From NCBI RefSeq assembly GCF_014647875.1, contig NZ_BMQA01000003.1, positions 124,001 through 188,000 of the forward strand: DNA of 64,000 nt. The letters are read 5' to 3'. This document shows positions 42,982-51,292 of the stretch, piece after piece (within the stretch, counting starts at the first letter, position 1; every line of letters begins with the position of its first letter). This DNA is from Streptomyces brasiliensis (GTDB lineage: Bacteria > Actinomycetota > Actinomycetes > Streptomycetales > Streptomycetaceae). Both the position numbers and the translations under genes were made by a program. The notes under the pieces were generated by a model. The model was not told where the DNA came from, searched no databases, and worked only from the letters and a program-made list of their open reading frames with translations.

Positions 42982-44514
42982 GTGAACCGCATGATCCCCG
43001 CGCACATCCCCGACGAGCCGCCGCTGACCTACCCCGACAGCTTCGACATACCAGTCCTGTTCCGAAACGGACCCGCGAAGAAGCCTCGGCGGCAGTGGCG
43101 GACGGCCAAGCACAAGGCGTGGGCGGGATCGGACGGGTTCCCGGCGGCCGACGGCTGGTACGCCCCGACTACCACGTGGCGGGAGATCATCAAGGCTGCC
43201 ACCGAAGTCGGCCGCGACGTCACCCCGCACCTGCAGAACCAGCCGCGCTACGCACACGGGGAACTGGTCGCTCGGGTCTCTCCGCTGTACGCCTACCTTG
43301 GCGCGCACGTCGTCGAGCCCCGTCACCCTGTGCCTGGGGCCAAGGGCCGGCGCCTGACCTGGAACCCGGTGTACGCGCACGGCACCGAGCGCAGCGCGAA
43401 GAACGCCGCCGGCTACCGGCTGGGCATGACGATGACCGAGTGGGCCTGCCGTTCGTTGCTGGGCCTCGGCCAGACCGAGCACCTCGAACTCGGCGGGCCC
43501 ATCCCCGCTCTGTACGACACGTTCAAGGACCCGAAGAAGAAGCTGCCCGACCTGTGGGGACGCCACGAGGCAGAGGAGAGGTACTGGCTGATCGAGGCCA
43601 AGGGTGGCGACGTCGGCCTGGGCACGCTCCGCAAAGGGTGGGCGCAGCTGGCGGCCGGCAGCAAGATCCTCGGCGCGTATGCGCACCGCACCGTCCTGGT
43701 CGGAGCGTCCGTACGTCCCGGTGACGATCTCTTCCTCACCATCGACCACGACCTACACCCTGGCCAGCCGCCCCTCAGCCCTGATGGGTCTGGCATCGAC
43801 GAGGAGGCGGCGGGCGCGGGCAACCTGGAAGACCGCCTCGGCGACAGCGACGACGCGCTCATCGGCGCGGCCCGCGCCCAGATGCTCACCTACCTCGCCT
43901 TGCGCTCCGCTCCCGTCTCGCAACTGCGCACCGTGCCCGTGCCCGCAGACCGCACTTCTCGCCGTCGGCGCACCGGACTCACCACGCCCCTGGAGCACGA
44001 CGGCCTCACCCTCGCCATGCGGGCCGATGCCCGCGGAGCAGCGCTCCAAGCCGAGCAGCACACCGTGCGCGCCGGTATCCGCTCCATAGGGCTCGACGAC
44101 TTCCTCACCTGCCGCATCCCCGGAACCGAAGTGCACCTCGGCTTGTCCCGGAAGCTCTTCGCCGCCTGCGAGCGCCTCCATGAGGAAGACCTCGCCATCG
44201 CCCGGCGCACTCCAGGACTGCGCGCCGAGGACGAGCCGAGCGGTGACCAAGAGCTCAGCGACGAAGCCCAGGAAGAACGGCGGCTCACCCAGCGGCGGAT
44301 CTTCCGCGAGCAGCAGGAGGAAGCCCGCCCCCGGCTGCGCCTCCTGCTCCGCGACGCCTACGAGCGGGGTGCGACGAGCGACTGGAGCAGCCTGCTGCGC
44401 CGATCCCAGGAGCCGGCACTCGACCTGGAAGGCGACGAGAGCCTCCTCGAAGCGGCGACACCAGAGACCTACCTGGCGGTCAGCCGCTACGACCTGCCCC
44501 CGGCACGCGCCTAA
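42982..44514 (+). CDS. PD-(D/E)xK-like nuclease candidate
   Basis: GTG 42982 or ATG 42991 may be the start. The ~510-residue protein has a likely PD-(D/E)xK core near residues 190-220: LPDLWGR, then ERYWLIEAKGGDVGLGTLRK, where PD and ExK are spaced as in restriction-type nucleases. The preceding YRLGMTMTEWACRSLLGLGQ helix fits that fold. The C-terminal third is a long charged helix (LSDEAQEERRLTQRRIF). It follows the GIY-YIG gene by 136 bp and probably shares its transcript. The activity is inferred from the motif. Confidence 0.6.
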   Translation: MNRMIPAHIPDEPPLTYPDSFDIPVLFRNGPAKKPRRQWRTAKHKAWAGSDGFPAADGWYAPTTTWREIIKAATEVGRDVTPHLQNQPRYAHGELVARVSPLYAYLGAHVVEPRHPVPGAKGRRLTWNPVYAHGTERSAKNAAGYRLGMTMTEWACRSLLGLGQTEHLELGGPIPALYDTFKDPKKKLPDLWGRHEAEERYWLIEAKGGDVGLGTLRKGWAQLAAGSKILGAYAHRTVLVGASVRPGDDLFLTIDHDLHPGQPPLSPDGSGIDEEAAGAGNLEDRLGDSDDALIGAARAQMLTYLALRSAPVSQLRTVPVPADRTSRRRRTGLTTPLEHDGLTLAMRADARGAALQAEQHTVRAGIRSIGLDDFLTCRIPGTEVHLGLSRKLFAACERLHEEDLAIARRTPGLRAEDEPSGDQELSDEAQEERRLTQRRIFREQQEEARPRLRLLLRDAYERGATSDWSSLLRRSQEPALDLEGDESLLEAATPETYLAVSRYDLPPARA

Positions 44515-44893
44515 ATCTCCACATCAGCCGATACCAAGCGTTCGGGGGTGCGCCAAGGAGCAGCTCCCCTTGCCGGCATGACAGGCGGCAGCTGGCGCCT
44601 GGCGGTTGGAGCACCGAACGCACAGAGCCGATTCGCCGCTGTGGGGGCGTAGCTGAACAGTCGGGCGCGTGATGGCATCGATCAAGGTATCGGGGTAGAC
44701 CGAAGGGTGTTCGCAATGGGATCTCTGGCCGCTGCCGCGAGGGCTGCCCGGCAGCGGCCGGGCAGAACTGCGAGGGCTTCGTGCCGTCGCCTACGGCTCT
44801 GAGCGCGGCTGAATCGACAGCGACGGTCACAAGTCGGGAGACGGGGCTGCCGCCCGTGCGGCAGCCCCCCGCGGTGGTGCCCACCCGCTCGTT

Positions 44894-45031
44894 CGGGTCC
44901 GGGCGACCTGGGATGTCAGCGCCGGGCTCAGCGTCGTCGCCGACATCTCCGGCGACGACCTGCTGAACCGGATCCTGCTGCAGCTCCCCGCGGGCTACGA
45001 CCTTCTCTTCGGTCGCCCCCAGCCAGCCTGA
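44894..45031 (+). pseudogene. possible gene remnant
   Basis: The frame through 44894-45031 has very high GC at third positions and reads like protein (SAGLSVVADISGDDLLNRIL, then LPAGYDLLFGRPQPA before TGA). There is no start codon or ribosome site upstream. It may be the 3' end of a truncated gene left by recombination. Chance is not excluded. The remainder of 44515-45178 holds nothing else I recognise. Confidence 0.25.
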
Positions 45032-45178
45032 CCAGTCGGGGCGCAGCACGACACAGCGCTCGGCCGTGCCGGTGCGAACGGTCCACGCGCGGGCCGGCCT
45101 GCGCTATGCCGGGCCAGGCATAGCGCCGGTACGCCGCACGTGCCAGATGTGGGGCAGCGGTTCGGCGTCGATAGACGT

Positions 45179-45215
45179 CAGCAGGCCCCCGGATGCGCTT
45201 CACGGGGGCCTGCTG
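45179..45215. terminator. 13-bp perfect terminator hairpin
   Basis: Arms CAGCAGGCCCCCG (45179-45191) and CGGGGGCCTGCTG (45203-45215) pair perfectly around an 11-base loop. It lies just beyond the 3' end of the leftward LAxTG-protein gene and would end that long leftward block; it could also stop rightward transcripts. Confidence 0.8.
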
Positions 45216-45233
45216 GCGGTGGTTGATCTACGG

Positions 45234-46277
45234 CTAGTTGGTCTTGCTGTTGCTGTCGGACTCGGACTCGGCAGCCCTACGACGGCGGACAGCGACCAGG
45301 GTGACGGCGCCAGCGACGATGAAAATCCCGGCGCCTGCGGCGATCCACGGGGTGGCGTCGGCACCGGTGTGGGCGAGGGAGCCTGCCGGGGTCGCTGGCG
45401 TGGAGTCGCCGTCCGAGGACGCAGATGCAGTGGACGAAGCGTCGGTATCCGGCGTGGCGGTGCCCGGCGCTGAGGGCATGGCCCCGCCGGTCTCGCTGCC
45501 CGGCCTACCTGCAGGGGTGGACGGGGTACCGGTGGGCTCGGTGGTCGGCTTGTCCGAGGGGTGGGGCTTCGGGCTGGTCGCGGCCTTGGTGTTGGTGACG
45601 GTCACAGTCACAGGGGCGCCGGGGCCCGCAGTGAACGTCTTGGACGGCTTGTAGAGGCCGTATCCTGCGGGTGCCTTGACCTGCTTGACCCAAAACTCCG
45701 TCTTCCGGCTGGACACCGGCAGTTCCCCGGAGGCTGTGCCCTTGGCACCGGTCGTCACGGTGAGCAGCGTCGAGGTGCCGGTGCCGATGTTCACCGTTGC
45801 GCCGGACAGGAGCTTGCCGGTCTTGTCGTCCTTGGCCTGCAGGAGGACCTTGGCGGCCTTGTACGAGTCCGTGATCGTCAGCCGCGTGGTCGCCCCGGGC
45901 GTGACGATGACGTCTTGGTCGGCGACAACCTCGTAGAGCGGGCTGCCGGAGGCCGTCTCCTTGAGCCGGTAGACGCCCGGCGTGAGGTCGGGGAAGGTCA
46001 GCTTCCCCTGCGCGTCGGTTGTCCCGCGCCCGGCCTCCTGACCGGCTGAGTCGAGCAGCAGGAACGCGGCGCCGGGGAGCACATCTCCGGCCGTGGCCCT
46101 GGTGGTGATCTCGACGCTGCCCGCGTCCGCGGCCGGCGTGTCGGCAGCGACTGCCGAGGTCGAGGGTGTCGGTTCGGAGGGCTGGGCGTTCGCGGCAGGC
46201 GCCCAGGTGAGGGTACCGGTCACTGCGGCGGCGACGGCGGCGGATCGGACGGCGCCACGGACGAAACGAGCGTGCAC
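45234..46277 (-). CDS. cell-wall-anchored LAxTG surface protein with SpaA-like domains
   Basis: GTG 46277 follows AAGGAG at 11 bases. The 347-residue protein has a signal peptide (residues ~1-32, ending APAANA). Two SpaA/prealbumin-type repeats follow (SVEITTRATAGDVLPGAAFL near residue 54, GKLLSGATVNIGTGTSTLLT near residue 153), then a Pro/Thr/Ser-rich wall-spanning stretch. The sorting signal is LAHTG, then a hydrophobic segment and RRRR. LAxTG is the actinobacterial sortase-E type signal. It is the last gene of the leftward block and may be an adhesin or pilin-like protein used in mating. Confidence 0.85.
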   Translation of the reverse strand: MHARFVRGAVRSAAVAAAVTGTLTWAPAANAQPSEPTPSTSAVAADTPAADAGSVEITTRATAGDVLPGAAFLLLDSAGQEAGRGTTDAQGKLTFPDLTPGVYRLKETASGSPLYEVVADQDVIVTPGATTRLTITDSYKAAKVLLQAKDDKTGKLLSGATVNIGTGTSTLLTVTTGAKGTASGELPVSSRKTEFWVKQVKAPAGYGLYKPSKTFTAGPGAPVTVTVTNTKAATSPKPHPSDKPTTEPTGTPSTPAGRPGSETGGAMPSAPGTATPDTDASSTASASSDGDSTPATPAGSLAHTGADATPWIAAGAGIFIVAGAVTLVAVRRRRAAESESDSNSKTN

Positions 46278-46342
46278 GAGGAAGGGGACTCCTTGATCAG
46301 TTGGTGGAAGGTCGGTCACCGGACGGGGATCCAGGTCAGGAC

Positions 46343-46831
46343 TCAGCGGGTGCGGGCTTGGCTGCGGGTGGCCGGCGGGGCGGGCGCCCGGTGCGCGGAA
46401 CGGCTCGCCGCGCGGCTGGGCGTGGACGCGGCCCAGGCGCCGGGGAACCAGACGGCGGTGTACTGCTCGATGGCGTCGCGCAGCCCCGTGGTGACGGCTC
46501 CCTCCCACGGTGGTCGGCCGAGGTGGTGGTAGGTGCTGAACGTGCCGTACTGCTTGGTGTTCGGCCGGGTGTTGTTGGCTTCGTCGCGGCGGTGGAAGGT
46601 GCCGTGATCGAGGAAGCTGAGGGCGACCGCGTCGATTTCACCGCGGTCCGGGTGGATGACCGCCACCCGCAGACCGCCATAGGTGTCCGCGTGGATGGTG
46701 GCGGTGAACTCGATCCGCAGCCGCAGCGGTGCGCCCGAGACCGGGGCGGCGAAGTAGGTGGCGCCCACGACGGCGTGGTCGTGGAAGGGGAGGCACAGCT
46801 CGGCGAAGAACTCGGCGGCCTGCAGGGACAA
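46343..46831 (-). CDS. hypothetical protein of 162 residues
   Basis: TTG 46831 with CGGAGA upstream. The protein begins LSLQAAEFFAELCLPFHD, contains ADTYGGLRVAVIHPDRGEID and WEGAVTTGLRDAIEQYTAVW, and ends in a basic tail. No family recognised. It lies between the DUF317-like gene and the surface-protein gene and is probably co-transcribed with them. Confidence 0.6.
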   Translation of the reverse strand: MSLQAAEFFAELCLPFHDHAVVGATYFAAPVSGAPLRLRIEFTATIHADTYGGLRVAVIHPDRGEIDAVALSFLDHGTFHRRDEANNTRPNTKQYGTFSTYHHLGRPPWEGAVTTGLRDAIEQYTAVWFPGAWAASTPSRAASRSAHRAPAPPATRSQARTR

Positions 46832-46861
46832 GAGGGATCTCCGGTCGGGGATGGGCCGGCA

Positions 46862-47731
46862 CTATCGGCGCGGGCCGGGCAGGGCCTGCCGGCTGGTGGT
46901 GCTCCAGCGCGGGACGCTGGCCGCAGGGAGCGCGGCCGGACGGCGGGATGCGGCAGCCCGCTGCACGTCAAGCGGGGTTGGGGCCTGCGGCTGCGGCGGG
47001 ATGACGGGGTGGAGCTGGGCCATGCCCTCGATGTAGCTGAGGGTGTCCTGACGCCACCGGGGCAGCGGGGTCGGATCGGCGACGCATCGGGTGACTGCGG
47101 TGAGCAGGGCGACGGGGGTGTCGGTGCTGCCCGTCGCGTACCAGACGGGCCGGTCGATGGACTTGCCCGCCCACAGCTGCCAGCGGGCGTCACGGGTGGT
47201 CAGCTCGGCTTCCGGATCGAGGTCCCCGGTGGTGAACTCCAGACCGGCGAGGCCGTCCGGGGCCTGGACGGCGAAGACGCCCCAGCGGGGACGGTCGATC
47301 TCCCATCCCTGCTGTAGGAGAGGCACGACGGCGAGGAAGGGATCGTGCTCATCGGTTCCCGAGACCGGCCGGGCGAGGTAGGCGTCCGGCCCCTGTTCGT
47401 ATGCGGTGGCGAGGGCGGTGGTGAACGCTTGGACGAACTCGGTGGGGACGCGGTCGTTGAAACAGACGCCCCATGTCGGCGGTCCGAATTGGTCCTTGTA
47501 GGCGTTGATGCGCCAGAGTCCGTCGTCCTCGCCTTCGGGCAGGTAGCCCAGGCGCCCGCGGCGGTCGGGGGCGTTCACGTACACGTTGCCGAGGTCGTCG
47601 TGCTGGAGGTCCCAGCCGAGGTCGAGGAGCGGGGTGAGGGCTGGGTCGCCGGTGCCGGTCGTGGAGGCGAGGTGGCGCGGAGAAATGAAGACGTCTCCGT
47701 CTAGGGCGTGAAGGTCGTCGTGAAGGGACAC
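46862..47731 (-). CDS. DUF317-like protein with two related halves
   Basis: GTG 47731 with AGGAA upstream is preferred to the longer open frame. The 289-residue protein has two DUF317-like halves: FISPRHLAST with DLGWDLQHDDLGNVYVNAPD near residue 30, and FLAVVPLLQQGWEIDRPRWG near residue 138 with WYATGSTDTPVALL near residue 203. DUF317 function is unknown. It is the second such protein of the element after 36525-37346. Confidence 0.75.
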   Translation of the reverse strand: MSLHDDLHALDGDVFISPRHLASTTGTGDPALTPLLDLGWDLQHDDLGNVYVNAPDRRGRLGYLPEGEDDGLWRINAYKDQFGPPTWGVCFNDRVPTEFVQAFTTALATAYEQGPDAYLARPVSGTDEHDPFLAVVPLLQQGWEIDRPRWGVFAVQAPDGLAGLEFTTGDLDPEAELTTRDARWQLWAGKSIDRPVWYATGSTDTPVALLTAVTRCVADPTPLPRWRQDTLSYIEGMAQLHPVIPPQPQAPTPLDVQRAAASRRPAALPAASVPRWSTTSRQALPGPRR

Positions 47732-47762
47732 GGGTTCCTGAGTGGCGGCGCGGGCGGATGAG

Positions 47763-48383
47763 TCAGTCAGCGGGCAACAAAGCTGTTCGGAGGCCGTCGG
47801 TGGAGCCGGTGTAGTGCAGCGTGCGCAGGCCCAAGCGGGCGGCGGCCCGGCAGTTGTCGAGGCGGTCGTCCACGAACAGCACGCGTCGTGGATCACGGAT
47901 CGCGGTGGCCTGCAGCGCCTGCTGGTAAATGGCTGGGGCGGGCTTGCACAGCTGCAGGCGGGCCGAGTAGAGCGCCTGGGCCATCATGCGGCGCCAGTCG
48001 TGGGTGTCGAGCACCGTACTGAGGTGGGAGGGTGCATTGGACAACAGCACCATCGGCACTCCGGTGGCATGGGCGCGGCGCAGGACGGACACGACGCCAG
48101 CGTCGGTCGCGGTCCACATGTCGGTGTCTGCGGCCAGGAGTTCGCGCAGCAGGCGGGGGCCGGGGTGGGCGCCGAGGACGCGGGCCCAGTACGCCAGGTC
48201 GCTGAGTTGGCCGGCGTCATAGAGGTCGCGGGCGTTCCAAAAGGCACGCTGGAACGCTGCGAGATCATCTTCAGGCCACGAAGCGATACGGGCCAGCCGT
48301 AGCCACTGGGCGCGGGTGGGCTGCAGGCCGATGACGCCGTTGTAGTCGAGGATGACGGCGTCGGGGCCGGTAGGGCGGGTCAA
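47763..48383 (-). CDS. HAD-superfamily hydrolase
   Basis: A 206-residue HAD protein. Motif I is VILDYNGVIG near residue 10, where the usual second Asp of DxD is Asn. Motif II is VLLSNAPSH near residue 112, and motif IV RVLFVDDRLDN near residue 166 has the metal-binding Asp pair. The fold is that of HAD phosphatases and haloacid dehalogenases. The Asn at the second position could weaken phosphatase activity. Start overlaps the 3' end of the MFS gene (GTGA/ATGA type), so it belongs to the ATP-grasp operon. Confidence 0.85.
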   Translation of the reverse strand: MTRPTGPDAVILDYNGVIGLQPTRAQWLRLARIASWPEDDLAAFQRAFWNARDLYDAGQLSDLAYWARVLGAHPGPRLLRELLAADTDMWTATDAGVVSVLRRAHATGVPMVLLSNAPSHLSTVLDTHDWRRMMAQALYSARLQLCKPAPAIYQQALQATAIRDPRRVLFVDDRLDNCRAAARLGLRTLHYTGSTDGLRTALLPAD

Positions 48384-49525
48384 GGGGCGGTGTTCTCCAG
48401 GGCTCGGCGGGTGAGGGCGGCGAGAGCGGCTGCGAGGAGGGAGGGCAGCAGCAGGGCCGTGGACAGGGTGGTGGCGCTGGCGAGGGCGCCGATGACGGCG
48501 GGGCCGGCGAGGAGGCCGAGGTAGCCGGTGACGGAGACCGTGGCGACGGCTCTAGGGCCGTGTCTGCCGGCGGCGGTGATCAGGGAGGGGACGGTGCCGG
48601 ACAGGCCGAGTCCGAAGACCGCCCAGCCAGCCAGCGCCGCAGGCACGCTGTCGACAAGGACGCCGGTGGCCAGTCCGACGGCGGCGAGCGCCGCGCCGGT
48701 GCGGACCAAGGCAGGGGCGCCGATGGCGGCGGTGAGCCGGTCGCCGGTGAGCCGGCCGATCGCCATGCCCGTGCTGTAGAGGGCAAACGCTGTCGCGCTG
48801 AAGGCGGTTGTGGCGTGCAGCGTGTGCAGGTGCACTGCGGCCCAGTCGGCTGCCGCCCCCTCCCCCAGCAGGCTCGCAGCCGCCAGCGCCCCCAACAGCC
48901 ACACACTGCCCGCCCGGCCCTGGCCGGGCCCCTGGGGCTCGGGGGGCTCGGACTGGTCGGCGCCGCTCAGCGCGAGGGTGCGCGGCCCGGCCACGAGCAC
49001 GGTCGCGGTCAGCGCGAGGGCGGTGGCCAGGAACAAGGCGCTGTGGGCTGTGCGCGCCGTGGCGGCGGCCAGGGCGGCACCGCCCAGCGCGCCGATGGAG
49101 TACGCGGCGTGCAGGGAGGACATGACCGGCCGGTCAGCGGCGTTCTGGCAGCGAACCGCCGCGGTGTTGGCGGCGACGTCGAGGACACCGTGCGCGGCGC
49201 CGAAGGCGAGGGCCGCCGCGAGTAGTGAGGCCAGCGTCCGGCACTGCCCCAGCAGAGCGAGGGCTGCTGCTAGTGCTACGGCTCCGCCGATCAGGAGCAG
49301 GGGGAGTCGGTCGGGCCGGGCGAGTCGGCCGCCAGCCTGCAGTCCGGCGACCATACCGACAGCGGCGGCGAGCAGGACGAGCGACAGGCCGGCGGTGGTG
49401 AGGTGGGCGGCGTGCTGGACGGCAGGCATCCGGGCGCCCCAGACCGCCATCACCACGCCCAGGCCGAAGAAGTAGCCGGTCAGCAGGACACGGCTGCGGC
49501 GAACGGAAGCGTCGGTGCGGCTCAT
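48380..49525 (-). CDS. MFS transporter
   Basis: A 381-residue protein with about twelve membrane segments and the MFS motif region YFFGLGVVMAVWGARMPAVQ near residue 19 and GRLARPDRLPLLLIGG near residue 67. The arrangement resembles sugar/drug MFS proteins with a YbjJ-like opening. Its start overlaps the end of the ATP-grasp gene by four bases, so the two are probably co-translated. An exporter for the ATP-grasp product is a reasonable inference. Confidence 0.88.
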   Translation of the reverse strand: MSRTDASVRRSRVLLTGYFFGLGVVMAVWGARMPAVQHAAHLTTAGLSLVLLAAAVGMVAGLQAGGRLARPDRLPLLLIGGAVALAAALALLGQCRTLASLLAAALAFGAAHGVLDVAANTAAVRCQNAADRPVMSSLHAAYSIGALGGAALAAATARTAHSALFLATALALTATVLVAGPRTLALSGADQSEPPEPQGPGQGRAGSVWLLGALAAASLLGEGAAADWAAVHLHTLHATTAFSATAFALYSTGMAIGRLTGDRLTAAIGAPALVRTGAALAAVGLATGVLVDSVPAALAGWAVFGLGLSGTVPSLITAAGRHGPRAVATVSVTGYLGLLAGPAVIGALASATTLSTALLLPSLLAAALAALTRRALENTAP

Positions 49526-50790
49526 GCAGGGCGGCCACCTGGAACAGGCTCGTCGGTTGTGCGGGGCGCCACGTCGACCTGCAGATGGCGCACAGCCTGC
49601 TGGGCGCGGTCCTGGGCGAGGTCCGCGGTGGGCGCGGTGGTGATCAGGTAGCCGATACGGGCGGTGAACATGTTGCCGCCGTCGGCCGGGAGGAGCAGCT
49701 GGTCGCCGACCTGGTGCTGGAAGTGCACGCGTTCCAGCCAGCGCGGGCTGACGCCGTCGAATCCGAGGCGGAGCAGGGTGCCGGAGGTGTCGGGGTAGAG
49801 CAGCTGGATCGCGGCGGCCGAGGACCGGGTCGGGGTGAGGTCGGGGGCACGGCCGCAGGCGATGTCGGCGGCGGCGCGCGGTAGGTCGATGCCGGTGGCG
49901 AGCTGGACGAGGTGGCCGATCATGTCGCCGGCGATCCGGCCGTTGACCTCGACCAGCCGCGGCCTGCCGTCGACCAGCCGCATCTCGACATGGGAGACGC
50001 CGTCGGTGATCCCCAGGGCGTGGATCGCGGCGCGTGCCGCCGGGGCGACCAGGTCGAGCAGCGGGTCGGCGGCGTCGACGGAGTGGGCCAGTTCCTCGAA
50101 ATACGGCGGGGCGCTGACCGTCTTGCGGGTGACGGCCACCACGGTGGTCTCACCGCCGTAGGTGACACACTCGGCCGACACCTCGGGCCCGTCGAGATAT
50201 TCCTCCACCAGCACGCTGGTGGACTCGAGCCCCAGCCCGGCCGCCTGGTCGGCGAACGCGAAGGCGGCGGTGAGCTGTTCGGGGGTGTCGGCGCGGATCA
50301 CCCCGATGCTGGCCGCGTGCGCGGCGGGCTTCAGCACGACCGGGTAGCCGATCCGCTCGGCCGCTGCCTCGGCCTCGGCAGGCGTGCGCACGCTCACCGA
50401 GGCAGCCGACGGAACCCCGTGCCGGGCGAACAATGCACGGGAGGTGGCCTTGTTACGGCATGCCTGCATAGCCTCCGGGACGGTGGTGGGCAGGCCGAGC
50501 TGGCGCGCGAGGCGGGCGACCGGGACGAGGTACCACTCGGTCCAAGTGAACACGCCTGCCAGGTCGTAGCGGTCGGCCAGGGCCCGGCCGGCGGCGGACA
50601 GCGCCGCCTGGTCGGTCGGGTCGGGCACGACCACGCAGTCCCGCAGGTACGGCGTCTCCCAGGAGGGCTCTTCGCCGGTGATCAGGACGATGTCGTAGGC
50701 GGCGGCCACGGACTGAAGGCAGTACCCGCGGTACGCCTCGGCCTCCATGTCGGATGCGGCGACGACCAGGACGACAGGGCGGTCGAACAA
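49522..50790 (-). CDS. ATP-grasp ligase
   Basis: A 422-residue ATP-grasp protein. The N-terminal domain is Rossmann-like (VLVVAASDMEAEAYRGYC), the central ATP-binding part has IGYPVVLKPAAHAASIGVIR near residue 150 and VEEYLDGPEVSAECVTYGG, and the catalytic HVEMRLVDGRPRLVEVNGRIAGD is near residue 270. This order is typical of carboxylate-amine ligases such as BacD-like dipeptide ligases. Start is ATG 50790. With two MFS exporters and regulators around it, it may make and export a small peptide or amino acid conjugate. Confidence 0.88.
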   Translation of the reverse strand: MFDRPVVLVVAASDMEAEAYRGYCLQSVAAAYDIVLITGEEPSWETPYLRDCVVVPDPTDQAALSAAGRALADRYDLAGVFTWTEWYLVPVARLARQLGLPTTVPEAMQACRNKATSRALFARHGVPSAASVSVRTPAEAEAAAERIGYPVVLKPAAHAASIGVIRADTPEQLTAAFAFADQAAGLGLESTSVLVEEYLDGPEVSAECVTYGGETTVVAVTRKTVSAPPYFEELAHSVDAADPLLDLVAPAARAAIHALGITDGVSHVEMRLVDGRPRLVEVNGRIAGDMIGHLVQLATGIDLPRAAADIACGRAPDLTPTRSSAAAIQLLYPDTSGTLLRLGFDGVSPRWLERVHFQHQVGDQLLLPADGGNMFTARIGYLITTAPTADLAQDRAQQAVRHLQVDVAPRTTDEPVPGGRPA

Positions 50791-50956
50791 GAAAGGGCTC
50801 CTCGGAGGGGGCGTGGATGTGTGGACGGCGGACCTCGGCGGCCGAGGAACGCTGCGCCTGCCCCGCCTGCTCCAGCGCGAGCGGGACAGGCGGGGCTGAG
50901 CGGCGTAGTCGGTGCAGGGCCGGGTGCTCAGAGGGGAGGAAACGGACGGGGAGCTG

Positions 50957-51259
50957 TCAGTCGGCCCGGCGGCGGCGCAGCTCGAACGCGCTGGTCCAGT
51001 TCGGGTGCGCGGCGATCAGCCGCCGGGCGTAGAGGGCGGTGAAGTTGTTGTTCAGCCCGGCGACTCCGTACGGGAGTTGGCGGCGCAGGTCTTCGAAGAG
51101 GTCCTTCACGCCGACGCGTGTGGCGCCTGCGGCCAGGCGGCGGGCGGCCATGCGTTCCAGGGCGCGGTAGACGTGCGGGTTCTGCGTGTCGAAGGCGTGG
51201 AACCGCTCGGTGATGGTGCGACCGCTCGCACGGTTCATCCTGGAGACGGCGGTGGGCAT
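50957..51259 (-). CDS. hypothetical protein of 100 residues
   Basis: ATG 51259 is preferred over GTG 51271 because GTGGAGAA precedes it at a good distance. The protein has a stretch HAFDTQNPHVYRALERMAAR near residue 21 and GVAGLNNNFTALYARRLIA near residue 68. This resembles short actinophage and plasmid proteins with an 'NPxVYxxLE' opening. No function known; it lies in the ATP-grasp operon. Confidence 0.55.
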   Translation of the reverse strand: MPTAVSRMNRASGRTITERFHAFDTQNPHVYRALERMAARRLAAGATRVGVKDLFEDLRRQLPYGVAGLNNNFTALYARRLIAAHPNWTSAFELRRRRAD

Positions 51260-51292
51260 GGGGTTCTCCACAGGCTGGGGAAAAGTGCAGGG

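Noticed and set aside
49522..50790. ATP-grasp gene considered as the graspetide partner of the FxLD-type methyltransferase
   Set aside because: It lies 33 kb away in a separate operon and looks like a BacD-type ligase rather than a graspetide ligase.
49912..51042. 376-codon plus-strand frame
   Set aside because: Antisense to the ATP-grasp gene; no motif and poor codon bias.
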